Shown one piece after another: positions 17,318 to 25,940 of a DNA stretch of 64,000 bases (positions are counted from its first letter, which is position 1; each line of letters opens with the position of its first letter). The DNA is from JAAYED01 sp040772225 (GTDB lineage Bacteria > Chloroflexota > Anaerolineae > UBA1429). A program made the translations under genes and the position numbers. The notes below the pieces were generated by a model. That model was not told the origin of the DNA. It did no database searches and was given only the letters and a program-made list of their open reading frames with translations. The stretch lies in NCBI GenBank assembly GCA_040772225.1, contig JAXGYO010000002.1, positions 62,001 to 126,000 on the forward strand, in the 5' to 3' direction.

Positions 17318-19144
17318 CTAGAGCGCCAACCCGGACCCGAACGGGTACAGCGGCTCCTCCGAGTCGTGCGGCAGGTCCTCGGCCTGACGCTCGACGGCCT
17401 CCATGGAGGAGGGCAACTCGAACGGCAGTCGGCCGCCGGGTAGTGCGCGACCAAAGATCACGTCCAGGACGGCCGCATCGCTGGCGCCATAGTCGGCCAG
17501 CAGCGCGGCGCTGGCCTCTGCGATCTCCGGGATCACCGCGGGACGATCGAGATTGATGCAGACGACCGTGGGAGCCTGTGCCATCAGAGCCAGCAGGCGC
17601 TCGCGCGCGGCGGCGCCCAGGTCCAGGCGGCCGGCGTGGATGCGGCTCTCCAAAAAGCCCTCGCGCGGCTCGTAGGGCGTGCCCATGCGCAACAGAATGA
17701 CGTCGGCATCGGCTGGATCGGCGACGACCTCGCCGTAGGTATGGGCAACCTCGGGCGCAATGCCCTCCAGATACACGCGTGTCCGCCCGGTCAGCGGCAG
17801 CAGAGCCGCATCGGCCAGTGCGCCGTTCTTGAGCAGTGTGATCGCCTGCCGTTGCGCAGCCTCGCCGGCGGCCACAAAGTCGGCGCGGCCCACAGTCGCC
17901 TCCGCCGCGCCCGGATCGACATACGGGTTGTCGAAAAGGCCGAGCACGAACTTTTCGCGGAGGATACGCCGCACTGAGACGTCGATGCGCGCCTCGCTGA
18001 TCATCCCAGACCGCACGGCCTCGACGACCAACTCGGGGCACTGCTCGCCGCCGAACTGGTCGACGCCGGCCTCGAGGCACTTGACCGCGCGCTCGACCGG
18101 GCTGAGAGCCTCGACGCCCCAGGCACGCGCCTCCATCACGCCGCCGCCCACCTCGCGGGTATTGATGAGCATCCAGTCGGTGCAGACAATCCCGTCAAAG
18201 CCATAGCGCTCGCGCAGCAGGCCGGTGATCACGTCCTTGTTGAACCCAAAGCCTACCTCCTCGATGCCGGGAAGACCGATGGGCTGCCCATAGTAGGGCA
18301 TGATCTGGCTGGCGCCCGCAGCAAAGGCGGCTTCAAAGGGGATCAGGTGGTAGTCAAAGGCCCCGCCGGGATAGACCTGCTCCTTGCCCCAGGGGAAATG
18401 GGCGTCGAGGCCGTCCATCTGCGGGCCTCCGCCCGGAAAGTGCTTGGTCATGCAGGCCACGCTGGTGGGACCCAGCTTCTCGCCCTGGAATCCGCGGATG
18501 TAGGCGGCAGTCAGTTTGGCGGACAACCCGGCATCCTCGCCGAATGTGCCGCTGATGCGCCCCCAGCGCGGTTCGGTGGCGAGGTCGGCCATGGGGTGCA
18601 GGGCGACGCGGATGCCCAGCGCCAAGTACTCTTGCCGGGCTATGTCGGCAAAGCGCTGCACCAACTCCGGATCGCCGATGGCAGCCAGGCCGATGGGCTC
18701 CGGCCACTGGGAATTGCCCGAGGCCCGCGCAGCGGTGAGCACGTCGTTGGAAAAGGCATGACGCGGGTCGGACGACAGCGTGACGGGAATCCCCAGCCGC
18801 GTGCTCTCCGCCAACTCCTGGAGCCGGTTCTGCCACTCGGCGGCGACGCGCGGCGCAGGCAGGGCATGCACGTTAAAGTGGCTCATGCGGCGGTCGACGA
18901 CCATCTCGCGCGTGCCCATGCCTCCCACGGGATCCGGCCCCTCAGCCAGCGTCCCATCGGGATTGGTGCCGAGCATGGTGTGGAACATGAGCCCGGCCTT
19001 TTCCTCGAGCGTCATCTGCGCGAGCAGATCAGCGACGCGCTCGTCCACGGGCAGCCGGGGGTCCTCGTAAGGGTCGAGGCTGCCGTTCTTGTTCAGATCA
19101 CGATAGGTCAGGTCGCCCTCACGTCGGGTCACTCTGCCTGGCAT
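17318..19144 (-). CDS. GH3 family beta-glycosidase
   Basis: Glycoside hydrolase family 3 enzyme of 608 residues. KHFPGGGP (from K234) and the nucleophile D323 in VCTDWM identify the N-terminal TIM-barrel domain; the C-terminal (alpha/beta)6 sandwich is present, ending LYPFGSGLAL. Near the N-terminus DLNKNGSLDPYEDP resembles a calcium-binding EF-hand-like loop often found in this GH3 subgroup. There is no signal peptide. It is the first glycosidase of the uronate cluster and could release glucose or a related residue from oligosaccharides before or after glucuronidase action. Substrate not determinable. Confidence 0.92.
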   Translation of the reverse strand: MPGRVTRREGDLTYRDLNKNGSLDPYEDPRLPVDERVADLLAQMTLEEKAGLMFHTMLGTNPDGTLAEGPDPVGGMGTREMVVDRRMSHFNVHALPAPRVAAEWQNRLQELAESTRLGIPVTLSSDPRHAFSNDVLTAARASGNSQWPEPIGLAAIGDPELVQRFADIARQEYLALGIRVALHPMADLATEPRWGRISGTFGEDAGLSAKLTAAYIRGFQGEKLGPTSVACMTKHFPGGGPQMDGLDAHFPWGKEQVYPGGAFDYHLIPFEAAFAAGASQIMPYYGQPIGLPGIEEVGFGFNKDVITGLLRERYGFDGIVCTDWMLINTREVGGGVMEARAWGVEALSPVERAVKCLEAGVDQFGGEQCPELVVEAVRSGMISEARIDVSVRRILREKFVLGLFDNPYVDPGAAEATVGRADFVAAGEAAQRQAITLLKNGALADAALLPLTGRTRVYLEGIAPEVAHTYGEVVADPADADVILLRMGTPYEPREGFLESRIHAGRLDLGAAARERLLALMAQAPTVVCINLDRPAVIPEIAEASAALLADYGASDAAVLDVIFGRALPGGRLPFELPSSMEAVERQAEDLPHDSEEPLYPFGSGLAL

Positions 19145-19216
19145 CCGGTCCTCCCTTGGTACTCAGAATCCCGGGTCCGCTCTGGTCGCTGACACGGGAT
19201 GATTCATCGGCAACGC

Positions 19217-20023
19217 TCAGCCCTCGGCGAAAAAGGCTGTCACCGCGGCGATAAAAGCCGGGAAATTCTCCCGGCGGATATTGTGCCCCGCGCCGGGAAT
19301 GTACACCGACTTGACCAGGGGAAAGAGGCGCTCCGCCTCGGCGGCATTCTCCGGCGTCACGCCGGAGCCCTTGTCATTGTCCGAGCGCAGGATAAGCATC
19401 GGGCAGGTGACCCGCTTGAATACCTCGCGCCAGGGCTCGGGCTGGCCCCCGATCTGCTCAGCGGCAGCGAGGTTCATCTGCATCTTGCTCTCCGCCCAGG
19501 GTCCCAGCTCCTCTTCGCTCCACATCGGGGACTGTTTGCGCCCGATGGCCATGATCTCTTCTTTGCTCATGCCCTTGAGTTCGGCAGCCCAGCCGGTGCG
19601 CTGCCGGCGCTCTTCGGGTGTCGGGGCGGGACGCGGGTCGTTGGGCCCCGAGTCCTCGAGGATCGCGCGCTTGATAAGTCCGGGATGGTTGGCCACGGCG
19701 TTAAGCACAGCGCCTCCGCCCATAGAGTGCCCCATGGCCATCGGGTCCTTCAGGCCCAACGCCACAATCAGGCCGGCCAGGTCATCGCCCTGGGCGCGGG
19801 AACCTCCCTGCGTGGATGGGGCCTCGGACTTGCCGTGGTTACGGGCGTCGATCATGATCACATCATAGTCGGCCTGCAGCACGCACGCAACGGGGGTCCA
19901 GCACAGGCCATTATCGGAAAAGCCGTGCGCCAGCACCACCGGGGGCTTGTCGCCGCCGGTGCGGTAATAGTGCATACGGATGCCATTGGTGAGGACATCG
20001 CCTTCGGTCCAGTGCTCGGTCAT
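19217..20023 (-). CDS. Alpha/beta hydrolase, paralogue 1 of 3
   Basis: Alpha/beta-fold hydrolase of 268 residues. The nucleophile elbow GHSMGG gives S100; the acid is probably in RSDNDKGSG and the histidine is in GAGHNIRR. The oxyanion region is HGFSDNG. It shares a nearly identical N-terminal stretch (WTEGDVLTNGIRMHYYRTG) with the proteins at 20055 and 21921, so these are recent duplicates or an in-cluster family expansion. It follows paralogue 2 by 31 bases and precedes the GH3 gene by 72, suggesting an operon. Substrate unknown; C-C hydrolases, esterases and lactonases all have this fold. Confidence 0.88.
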   Translation of the reverse strand: MTEHWTEGDVLTNGIRMHYYRTGGDKPPVVLAHGFSDNGLCWTPVACVLQADYDVIMIDARNHGKSEAPSTQGGSRAQGDDLAGLIVALGLKDPMAMGHSMGGGAVLNAVANHPGLIKRAILEDSGPNDPRPAPTPEERRQRTGWAAELKGMSKEEIMAIGRKQSPMWSEEELGPWAESKMQMNLAAAEQIGGQPEPWREVFKRVTCPMLILRSDNDKGSGVTPENAAEAERLFPLVKSVYIPGAGHNIRRENFPAFIAAVTAFFAEG

Positions 20024-20054
20024 GCTGGGTCTCCTTGTTCAGAAACGATTTGGA

Positions 20055-20867
20055 TCAGGCAGTCTTCTTCAGAAACTCTGTCACCGCAGCCATAAAGCCA
20101 TCATAGTTCTCGCGGCGCACGTTGTGGCCGGCGCCGGGGACGTAGGCAATTTCCACGTTGGGGAACAGCCGAGCCGCCTCGGCGGCGCCCTCAGGCGTCA
20201 CCATCGAGCCCTTGTCATTATCGGCGCGGATGATCAGCACGGGGCACTGGACACGAGCAAAGAGATCGCGCCAGGTGCCCGCCTGCGGGCTGTACCGTCC
20301 CATACCATCGGGATTGACCTGGAGCTTGGAGTCTGCCCAGGGGCCAAGCTCGTCTTCGTGCCACGTAGGGGACTGCTGCCGGCACAAGGCGATGAGCTGC
20401 TCGCGCGTGAGCTCTTGCATAGCCTTCATGTTCTCGCGCATCTGCGCCATGAAATCGGGTGCAAAGCGAGCGGGATTGAACTCGTAGGGGCCCGAGTCCT
20501 CAAGGATGGCGCGGCTGATGCAATCGGGATGGTTGGCGGCCAGGGAGAGGGTGGCGCCGCCGCCCATCGAGTGGCCCATCACAGCGGGCTTGCCGAGATC
20601 GAGCGCCTTGATGAGCCCGGCCAGGTCGTCGCCCTGATCGTTCGGCCCGCTCTCGCCAGCAGTCGCCTCCGAGAGGCCGTGGTTGCGGGCGTCGATCATG
20701 ATGATGTCATAGTCCGTTTCCAGCGCACGCGCCACGCGGGTCCAGCACAGACCGTTATCCGAGCCGCCGTGGCAAAGCACGAGCGGGGGCTTGCTTCCGT
20801 CGCCGGTGCGGTAATAGTGCATCCGAATGCCATTGGTGATCACATCACCCTGCGTCCACGTTGACAT
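20055..20867 (-). CDS. Alpha/beta hydrolase, paralogue 2 of 3
   Basis: Same family as its downstream neighbour: WTQGDVITNGIRMHYYRTG, HGGSDNG, MIDARNHG, GHSMGGG, RADNDKGS and GAGHNVRR. The ATG at 20867 has AAAGGAG in front and aligns with the starts of both paralogues; an upstream frame extension to 20942 is not supported. 270 residues. It is probably the first gene of the minus-strand run leading into the glycosidases. Two tandem copies differing throughout suggest related but distinct substrates. Confidence 0.88.
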   Translation of the reverse strand: MSTWTQGDVITNGIRMHYYRTGDGSKPPLVLCHGGSDNGLCWTRVARALETDYDIIMIDARNHGLSEATAGESGPNDQGDDLAGLIKALDLGKPAVMGHSMGGGATLSLAANHPDCISRAILEDSGPYEFNPARFAPDFMAQMRENMKAMQELTREQLIALCRQQSPTWHEDELGPWADSKLQVNPDGMGRYSPQAGTWRDLFARVQCPVLIIRADNDKGSMVTPEGAAEAARLFPNVEIAYVPGAGHNVRRENYDGFMAAVTEFLKKTA

Positions 20868-21006
20868 GCTCAGCTCCTTTGCGTGTAGATCTCTTACGAC
20901 GCGGAGGATATGCGAGCGTCGACGGAGCGTCAAGGCCAGCAAAAAGCCTCAGGGCAGGGACGTCACCGATATCACCGCCGAGCAGACAACCGGACGATCG
21001 CCGCCG

Positions 21007-21249
21007 CTACTGCCCGGGCTGGCACTCGCCTCGATAGTAGGCCCACTCTTCGCACTCGCTGCCGTCCTCGAACAGGCAGTAACCGACCTGGCCGCCATCG
21101 GCGTTGGTGCGAATCTCGAGCCTGCCGCCCTGTTCCTCGCAATACACCGAGGCGGGGTTGGCGATCTTTTGCTCCTCGCCGTTGGTGCCGCCGCATGCGG
21201 CAAGGAAAATGGTCAGAGACACCAGGACAAGAGCTGTCAGTGTGCGCAT
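21007..21249 (-). CDS. Small DUF333-like lipoprotein
   Basis: Eighty residues. The N-terminus MRTLTALVLVSLTIFLAACG is a lipoprotein signal with lipobox LAAC. The mature part (NPASVYCEEQGG, GGQVGYCLFEDGSECEEW, YRGEC) fits the DUF333 pattern, a small cysteine-containing domain of unknown function found in secreted proteins. The start at 21249 is chosen because the signal peptide begins there; an upstream ATG would place 13 polar residues before it. Confidence 0.78.
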   Translation of the reverse strand: MRTLTALVLVSLTIFLAACGGTNGEEQKIANPASVYCEEQGGRLEIRTNADGGQVGYCLFEDGSECEEWAYYRGECQPGQ

Positions 21250-21437
21250 CGCACTATCCCCCCACGCTTGCCAGATACGATCCTCCACCTCACCGTGGCA
21301 TCAGGGACGTTGAGGTGCGGCAAGATGTTCCACTTGGTCCGCCGAATACCTACGAACAACAGGAACCATACGCTTGCGGGTCGCGGTGTCTCGGCTAGAA
21401 TCGACACGAACACAACAGGCGCGGGAGGATGCGTTAC

Positions 21438-21824
21438 ATGGATGATCAGATGGAACAGATCTCGCAGCATCTCGAGTATCTAGGCTATACGATCTCACCG
21501 GCCGAGGAGCGGTCGTTCCATGCACGGCATCCCAGCAAAGCCAATATCCTGGTGCGGTCCTTTGCGGGAGGATGTCTTATCACCGCCTGGTACGGGACGA
21601 CAGCCGATTCTCTGGTGAACAGGGAAGGCTTCCTGGAGGCGCTCAATTCCCTCAACGCGCAGGCAATAGTCTCCCGGTACTATGTGGACAAGGAATACGA
21701 CTTTGCGGTGGAGACCTTTTTCCATCCACCCTACGACCGCAGCAGTTTTGCGCAGTTCATGGATCTATGGGATAGGGATTTCGCCCGAATGCTCGAATCC
21801 GATGTCGATCAGTACTTGACCTGA
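21438..21824 (+). CDS. YbjN-like conserved protein
   Basis: Cytoplasmic protein of 128 residues without membrane segments. The layout (short helix, beta-rich middle with RSFAGGCLITAWYG, ASLNSLN-type helix, C-terminal acidic helix) resembles the YbjN / type III chaperone-like fold. The ATG at 21438 has GGGAGG nine bases upstream; another ATG at 21429 is too close to that site. Stands alone on the plus strand. Function unknown; the family link is a moderate guess. Confidence 0.6.
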   Translation: MDDQMEQISQHLEYLGYTISPAEERSFHARHPSKANILVRSFAGGCLITAWYGTTADSLVNREGFLEALNSLNAQAIVSRYYVDKEYDFAVETFFHPPYDRSSFAQFMDLWDRDFARMLESDVDQYLT

Positions 21825-21881
21825 CACCCTCAGGAAGCGGGCAGGCGCATCGAGCCCCGGTTCTCGCCGCGGGACGACACC

Positions 21882-21907
21882 AGGCCGCGTCCTTACGAAC
21901 GCGGCCT
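21882..21907. terminator. Bidirectional hairpin terminator
   Basis: AGGCCGCGT (21882-21890) pairs perfectly with ACGCGGCCT (21899-21907) with an eight-base loop. It lies between two convergent genes. Confidence 0.65.
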
Positions 21908-21920
21908 CGTTCGATGATCG

Positions 21921-22724
21921 CTACTCCGCGAGAAAGCAGCGCACCGCGGCGATAAAGGGGCGGAACTGGTCGCGGCGTACATTGTGCCCGGCCCCAGGGA
22001 TGTGAACGACGCGCACGCGCGGGTTGATCTTCACGGCCTCGTCGGCGCTCTCGGGCGTCACGATGGACCCCAGGGCGTTGTCCGCCCTGATCAGCAGCAG
22101 CGGACACTGCACGCGAGCGAACGCCTCGCGCCAGGGCGGGCGGGGTTTGGCATTGACCCGCATCGCCAGCGGACGCAGATCAAGTTTTGCCTGCGCCCAG
22201 GGCGCGACTTCCTCCTCGGACCAGCCGGGCGACTGCTCCCGTCCCATGGCGATGACCTCTTCCAGGGTTTTGCCCTCCCACACAGATACGGGATCCGGAA
22301 CTGGCGTTCCTCCGGCCCGGTCGCGCACTGCCGTGATGTCGTAGGCACCGCCATCCTCGAGCACCGCTTTGGTGACCAGTTCGGGAAAGTGCACGCAAAA
22401 GTTCAGCGTCGTGGCCCCGCCCATGGAATGGCCCATAACATAGGGCCGTCCGAGGCCCAACGCCTGGATCAAGCCGGCCAGGTCGGTCGCCATGGTCACC
22501 GGGTCATAGTCGCCGTCCGGCGCCTCTGACTTGCCATGCCCGCGGGCGTCGATCATGACCACATCATAATCGGCCTCCAGCGCGCGGGCGGTGGGGGTCC
22601 AGCAGAGGCCGCTATCAGAGAATCCGTGGCAGAGCACCAGCGGGGGTTTGCTGCCATCGCCTGTCCGATAGTAATGCATGCGCATGCCGTTGGTAATGAC
22701 ATCGCCTTCAGTCCAGTTGTTCAT
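21921..22724 (-). CDS. Alpha/beta hydrolase, paralogue 3 of 3
   Basis: 267 residues, closely similar to the two hydrolases at 19-21 kb: WTEGDVITNGMRMHYYRTG, HGFSDSG, MIDARGHG, GHSMGG, RADNALGS, GAGHNVRR. It is separated from them by the DUF333 lipoprotein and the YbjN-like gene, and is downstream of an MFS transporter on the same strand (69-base gap). The most divergent region is the cap (residues about 120-170), which determines specificity in this fold, so the three paralogues likely act on different substrates. Confidence 0.87.
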   Translation of the reverse strand: MNNWTEGDVITNGMRMHYYRTGDGSKPPLVLCHGFSDSGLCWTPTARALEADYDVVMIDARGHGKSEAPDGDYDPVTMATDLAGLIQALGLGRPYVMGHSMGGATTLNFCVHFPELVTKAVLEDGGAYDITAVRDRAGGTPVPDPVSVWEGKTLEEVIAMGREQSPGWSEEEVAPWAQAKLDLRPLAMRVNAKPRPPWREAFARVQCPLLLIRADNALGSIVTPESADEAVKINPRVRVVHIPGAGHNVRRDQFRPFIAAVRCFLAE

Positions 22725-22793
22725 CGGACACTCCTACAGACGTTCTTTTCACTGCGTTCCGACTCGGCCGTTCCCAGCATGGGGGCGACGGCG

Positions 22794-24209
22794 CTACCCC
22801 TTGCTCAGGATCCCCTCTTGAGCCTGTCCCGCCAACTGGTTGCGCCCTCGCGCCAGGGATGCCACTACACCCAGCCCGCACAGGACAGCGGATATCGCAA
22901 ACGCCGTACGGGTGGCGATCATGAACTGTGGATAGACCTCGGGGGTGATCGAGGCCTGGCCCATGTTGATGGAGAACAGGATCATGACCATCGCCATGCT
23001 GAGCATCTGGCCAAAGGTGCGCATGGTACCCACCAGGCCGGACGCTACTCCATAGTGGCGTCTTTCGACGGCGCCCATGAGAGCAGAGACGTTGGGCGAA
23101 GAAAAGAGCGCAAAGCCGAACCCGAGCACGATGAGGGAGACGATGATGTAGACGAGCGAACTCTCCGGGGAGAGCACTGTGAGCATGACGATGCCAGCGA
23201 CGGTAAAGCCCATGCCGAGACTGGCCACGTAGCGGGCCTCGATCCTGTCTGAGATTCGCCCTGCCATGGGAGAAAAGATCGTCTGCACGATCGGCTGCGC
23301 TACCAGGATCAGGCCGGCCTCGCGAGGCGTGAGCGCCTTGATATACTGCAGGTACAGGCTCATCAGGAAGGTCACCGAGGCGGTGGCGGCATAGTTCACC
23401 AGGGCCGCCAGGCTGGACATGGTAAACACGCGGTTTCCGCGAAAGATGCCCAGATCGAGGAGCGGGCTGGCCGTGCGCTGCTGATGTCGCACAAAGAGCG
23501 CGCCAAAGACCAGCCCGGCGATGATGATCCAGACGCCGCGCAGGGCGGGCAACTGGCCAAAGCCCACGATGAGTCCGACCAGGGCCAGCCCGTAGACCAG
23601 CGAACCCCGCAGGTCAAACCGATCCTCCGGCGAGTCGGCCCACTCGCCCTGGACGCGCGTCAGCGTGTAGGCCAGGGCCAATGCGGCGAGCGGCACGTTG
23701 ATCCAGAACACGGCCCGCCAACCGAGCGACTCGACGATCATCCCGCCGAGAAAAGGCCCGGCCGAGAGACCCAAGTACACCGCGGCTGTATTGATGCCCA
23801 GCACGCGCCCGCGTTCGTTGGCGGGATAGATGGAAGTCAGGATGGCGGTGCTGGTGGCCAAGATCATGGCCGAGCCAAAGCCCTGGATGATGCGGAAGGC
23901 AATCAGCACCGGCGCCGAGGGCGCCAGGGCGCAGAGCACCGAGGCCAGGGTGTAGACGGCGACGCCGGTGACAAAGAGACGCTTGCGCCCATGGATATCC
24001 GCCAGTTTGCCGCTGGGCAGGAGAAACACCGCGGTGGCCAGGCTGTAGGCCGTCGACATCCAGGTGAGGAGCACGGCGCTGGCGGCGAACTCGGTCCCGA
24101 TGGCGGGCAGGCCGATGTTCACGCCCGAGAGCATGAAGGGCGAGGCGAAGGACATCATGGTCACGGCGATCAGCGCGGCGCGGCGCGAGGCGGGCGTTTC
24201 CACAGGCAT
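22794..24209 (-). CDS. MFS transporter, DHA2 (EmrB/QacA)-type
   Basis: Polytopic protein of 471 residues with about 14 hydrophobic segments. LTWMSTAYSLATAVFLLPSG followed by KLADIHGRKRLF is the loop 2-3 MFS signature, and the segment LGINTAAVYLGLSAGPFLGG is motif C of drug:proton antiporters. It could export a toxic or metabolic product. Downstream on the same strand is an alpha/beta hydrolase, possibly co-transcribed. Confidence 0.9.
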   Translation of the reverse strand: MPVETPASRRAALIAVTMMSFASPFMLSGVNIGLPAIGTEFAASAVLLTWMSTAYSLATAVFLLPSGKLADIHGRKRLFVTGVAVYTLASVLCALAPSAPVLIAFRIIQGFGSAMILATSTAILTSIYPANERGRVLGINTAAVYLGLSAGPFLGGMIVESLGWRAVFWINVPLAALALAYTLTRVQGEWADSPEDRFDLRGSLVYGLALVGLIVGFGQLPALRGVWIIIAGLVFGALFVRHQQRTASPLLDLGIFRGNRVFTMSSLAALVNYAATASVTFLMSLYLQYIKALTPREAGLILVAQPIVQTIFSPMAGRISDRIEARYVASLGMGFTVAGIVMLTVLSPESSLVYIIVSLIVLGFGFALFSSPNVSALMGAVERRHYGVASGLVGTMRTFGQMLSMAMVMILFSINMGQASITPEVYPQFMIATRTAFAISAVLCGLGVVASLARGRNQLAGQAQEGILSKG

Positions 24210-24378
24210 GCTCCATGTTCAGGATCAAGATTGTGGAGACTCTAGTCGAAGGTGCGTGGGGGGTCAAGCACTTGACTATGGGCGCCCATCCGGGCGCAGC
24301 GAGACTGCCAGCATGCGCAGGGCTCGCATGGCTCGCAGGGCAGAGTATTAGCGACGGCGGCATGGGACCCGCGGACCA

Positions 24379-24525
24379 CTAGGGTGCTGCTTCACCCTGC
24401 GTAGGACCTGTGAGTGCCAGCGCCCCGGATTCCTTCAGCAGAGGGTAGCCAGCGGCGTAACCAGCTACCGCCAAAACAAGTGTAACGACCAAGGCCAGAA
24501 CCGCGACGGCGATACGAGTTTTCAT
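24379..24525 (-). CDS. Putative 48-residue membrane or secreted peptide
   Basis: A short frame with ATG at 24525 and the Shine-Dalgarno-like GCGGAG ending seven bases upstream. The peptide begins MKTRIAVAVLALVVTLVLAV, a textbook basic-plus-hydrophobic signal or anchor, and continues with a short neutral tail ending TQGEAAP. No homologue known to me. It stands alone between the MFS gene and the esterase. Too short for statistical certainty, but start, signal and ribosome site agree. Confidence 0.5.
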   Translation of the reverse strand: MKTRIAVAVLALVVTLVLAVAGYAAGYPLLKESGALALTGPTQGEAAP

Positions 24526-24764
24526 AGCAGTACTCCGCTGACGGCGTGCGTTGTGAACCGCTCTGCTGACTATAACACCGTTCCGATGGCCAGGTAGCGC
24601 CCTGCCCCGGCATTTAGGCCGGATTCATGTCTGGCACGACACGGCGCGACCGGATGTCACGAGTCACAGGCCCTGGACATTGGCGGACGCGGCATTGAAC
24701 GCGGCGCCTGTGCTCGCCATATTGCTCAGACCGCGGCCATTACAGGATCCGAGCCCGCCTTGAG

Positions 24765-24801
24765 TTGACGACAAGCAGCGTCAGGCGCTACAGTGGCTGT
24801 A
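24765..24801 (+). promoter_or_regulatory. Promoter candidate with overlapping dyad upstream of the esterase
   Basis: TTGACG (24765-24770) and TACAGT (24789-24794) are 18 bases apart. The -10 overlaps an inverted repeat TACAG-TGG-CTGTA (24789-24801), a possible repressor site. The remainder of the 24.53-24.84 kb gap shows nothing else I can support. Confidence 0.4.
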
Positions 24802-24840
24802 ATCACCGATTCGCCATGCTGCAGATGAAGGGACCAGCCT

Positions 24841-25868
24841 ATGCCCCGCAGACTGCTGAGCGACGGCGTACTCGATCTCACCCGGACCACAGTGGGAGAG
24901 GTGCTTGCCAGGTATGAGGGACGCCGGCACCTGTACGCTCAGGCCACGCCGCGCCCGCCGAACCCGGATCTGGACCATGGCTACATCCGCCGCAAGTGGC
25001 TGAACGTCCACTATGCCGAGGGATGCCCCCGCGCGACGATGGACATCTACCTGCCCAACGACGGCGACGGCCCATTTCCCGTGATCCTCTTTGCCCATGG
25101 CGGCGGGTACTTTACCGGCCGCAAGGACGACTATGAGACCTACCCGCCGCTGGAGGGATTAAAGCGCGCCTATGCCGTGTGCGCCATCGACTATCCCCTC
25201 AGCGGCAAGGCGATCTTTCCCCGACAGATTCAGGGGGGCAAGGCGGCGATCCGGTTCATCCACGAGTATGCCGAGCACTATCATCTGGACCCGTCGTGCA
25301 TTATCGCCTGGGGGATGAGCGCGGGGCCAACCTGGCGGCTATGCTGGCGCTCACCAGTGACCGGCGCTGGCCCGAACTGGAGGATTTCCGCATGGGGCGG
25401 GCCGGCCAGCCCTGCCTCGTCGACGCCTGCATGGTGTGCGCCGGCCAGCCCTGCCACGTCGACGCCTGTATGGTCTGGTCCTGCCCCACGACCTTTGCGA
25501 TGGTGGATGAGCAACTGGCAGAGTCAGGCCTCTCCACCGAGATGGTCACTACCGGCGACGACTATGTGTCCACCTGGTACTATGGCATGCCCCTTGAGGA
25601 GGCCCCCGACCTGGCGGCGCTCTCCAACCCCGAGACCTACATCACGCCCGCCGCGCCGCCCTTTGTGATCATGCACGGACGGCAGGATGTCATCGTGCCC
25701 TACCAGCAGGGGGTCCGGCTCGCACAGCGGCTCGAGCAGGTCATCGGCCCGGAGAAAGTGCGCTTTACCCTGTACGACGACTATGTCCACGCCGACCGGC
25801 GCTTTGAGACCATGCACAACTGCTCGATCGTGCTGGATCAGTTGGAGAAGGTGATGGGGAGGGGGTAG
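24841..25868 (+). pseudogene. Alpha/beta hydrolase (esterase/lipase-like) with a frameshift at the nucleophile elbow
   Basis: The first part reads an esterase N-terminus including the oxyanion motif AHGGGYFTG and reaches WGMSAG near 25320. There the frame breaks: the original frame reads PTWRLC, while the other frame continues GANLAAMLALTSD, so the family motif GxSAGANLAA is restored by adding one G to the GGGG run at about 25322-25326. The second frame then runs to 25868 with the expected Asp (GRQDVIVPYQQG) and His (DYVHADRRFE) regions. Full product would be about 342 residues. It is either a one-base deletion in a recently lost gene or a consensus error. It contains an internal 39-base duplication. 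Confidence 0.75.
25401..25478 (+). repeat. Imperfect 39-base tandem duplication inside the esterase
   Basis: Two adjacent 39-base units (25401-25439 and 25440-25478) differ at four positions by hand count. They encode AGQPCLVDACMVC and AGQPCHVDACMVW, adding 13 residues after the nucleophile region. Confidence 0.85.
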
Positions 25869-25940
25869 GAGCGCGCCAGCCGCGCCCTGCCGTCCGCACT
25901 CTGATAGGGATTACGACCGCCATCGCCGGCACGTGGATAC

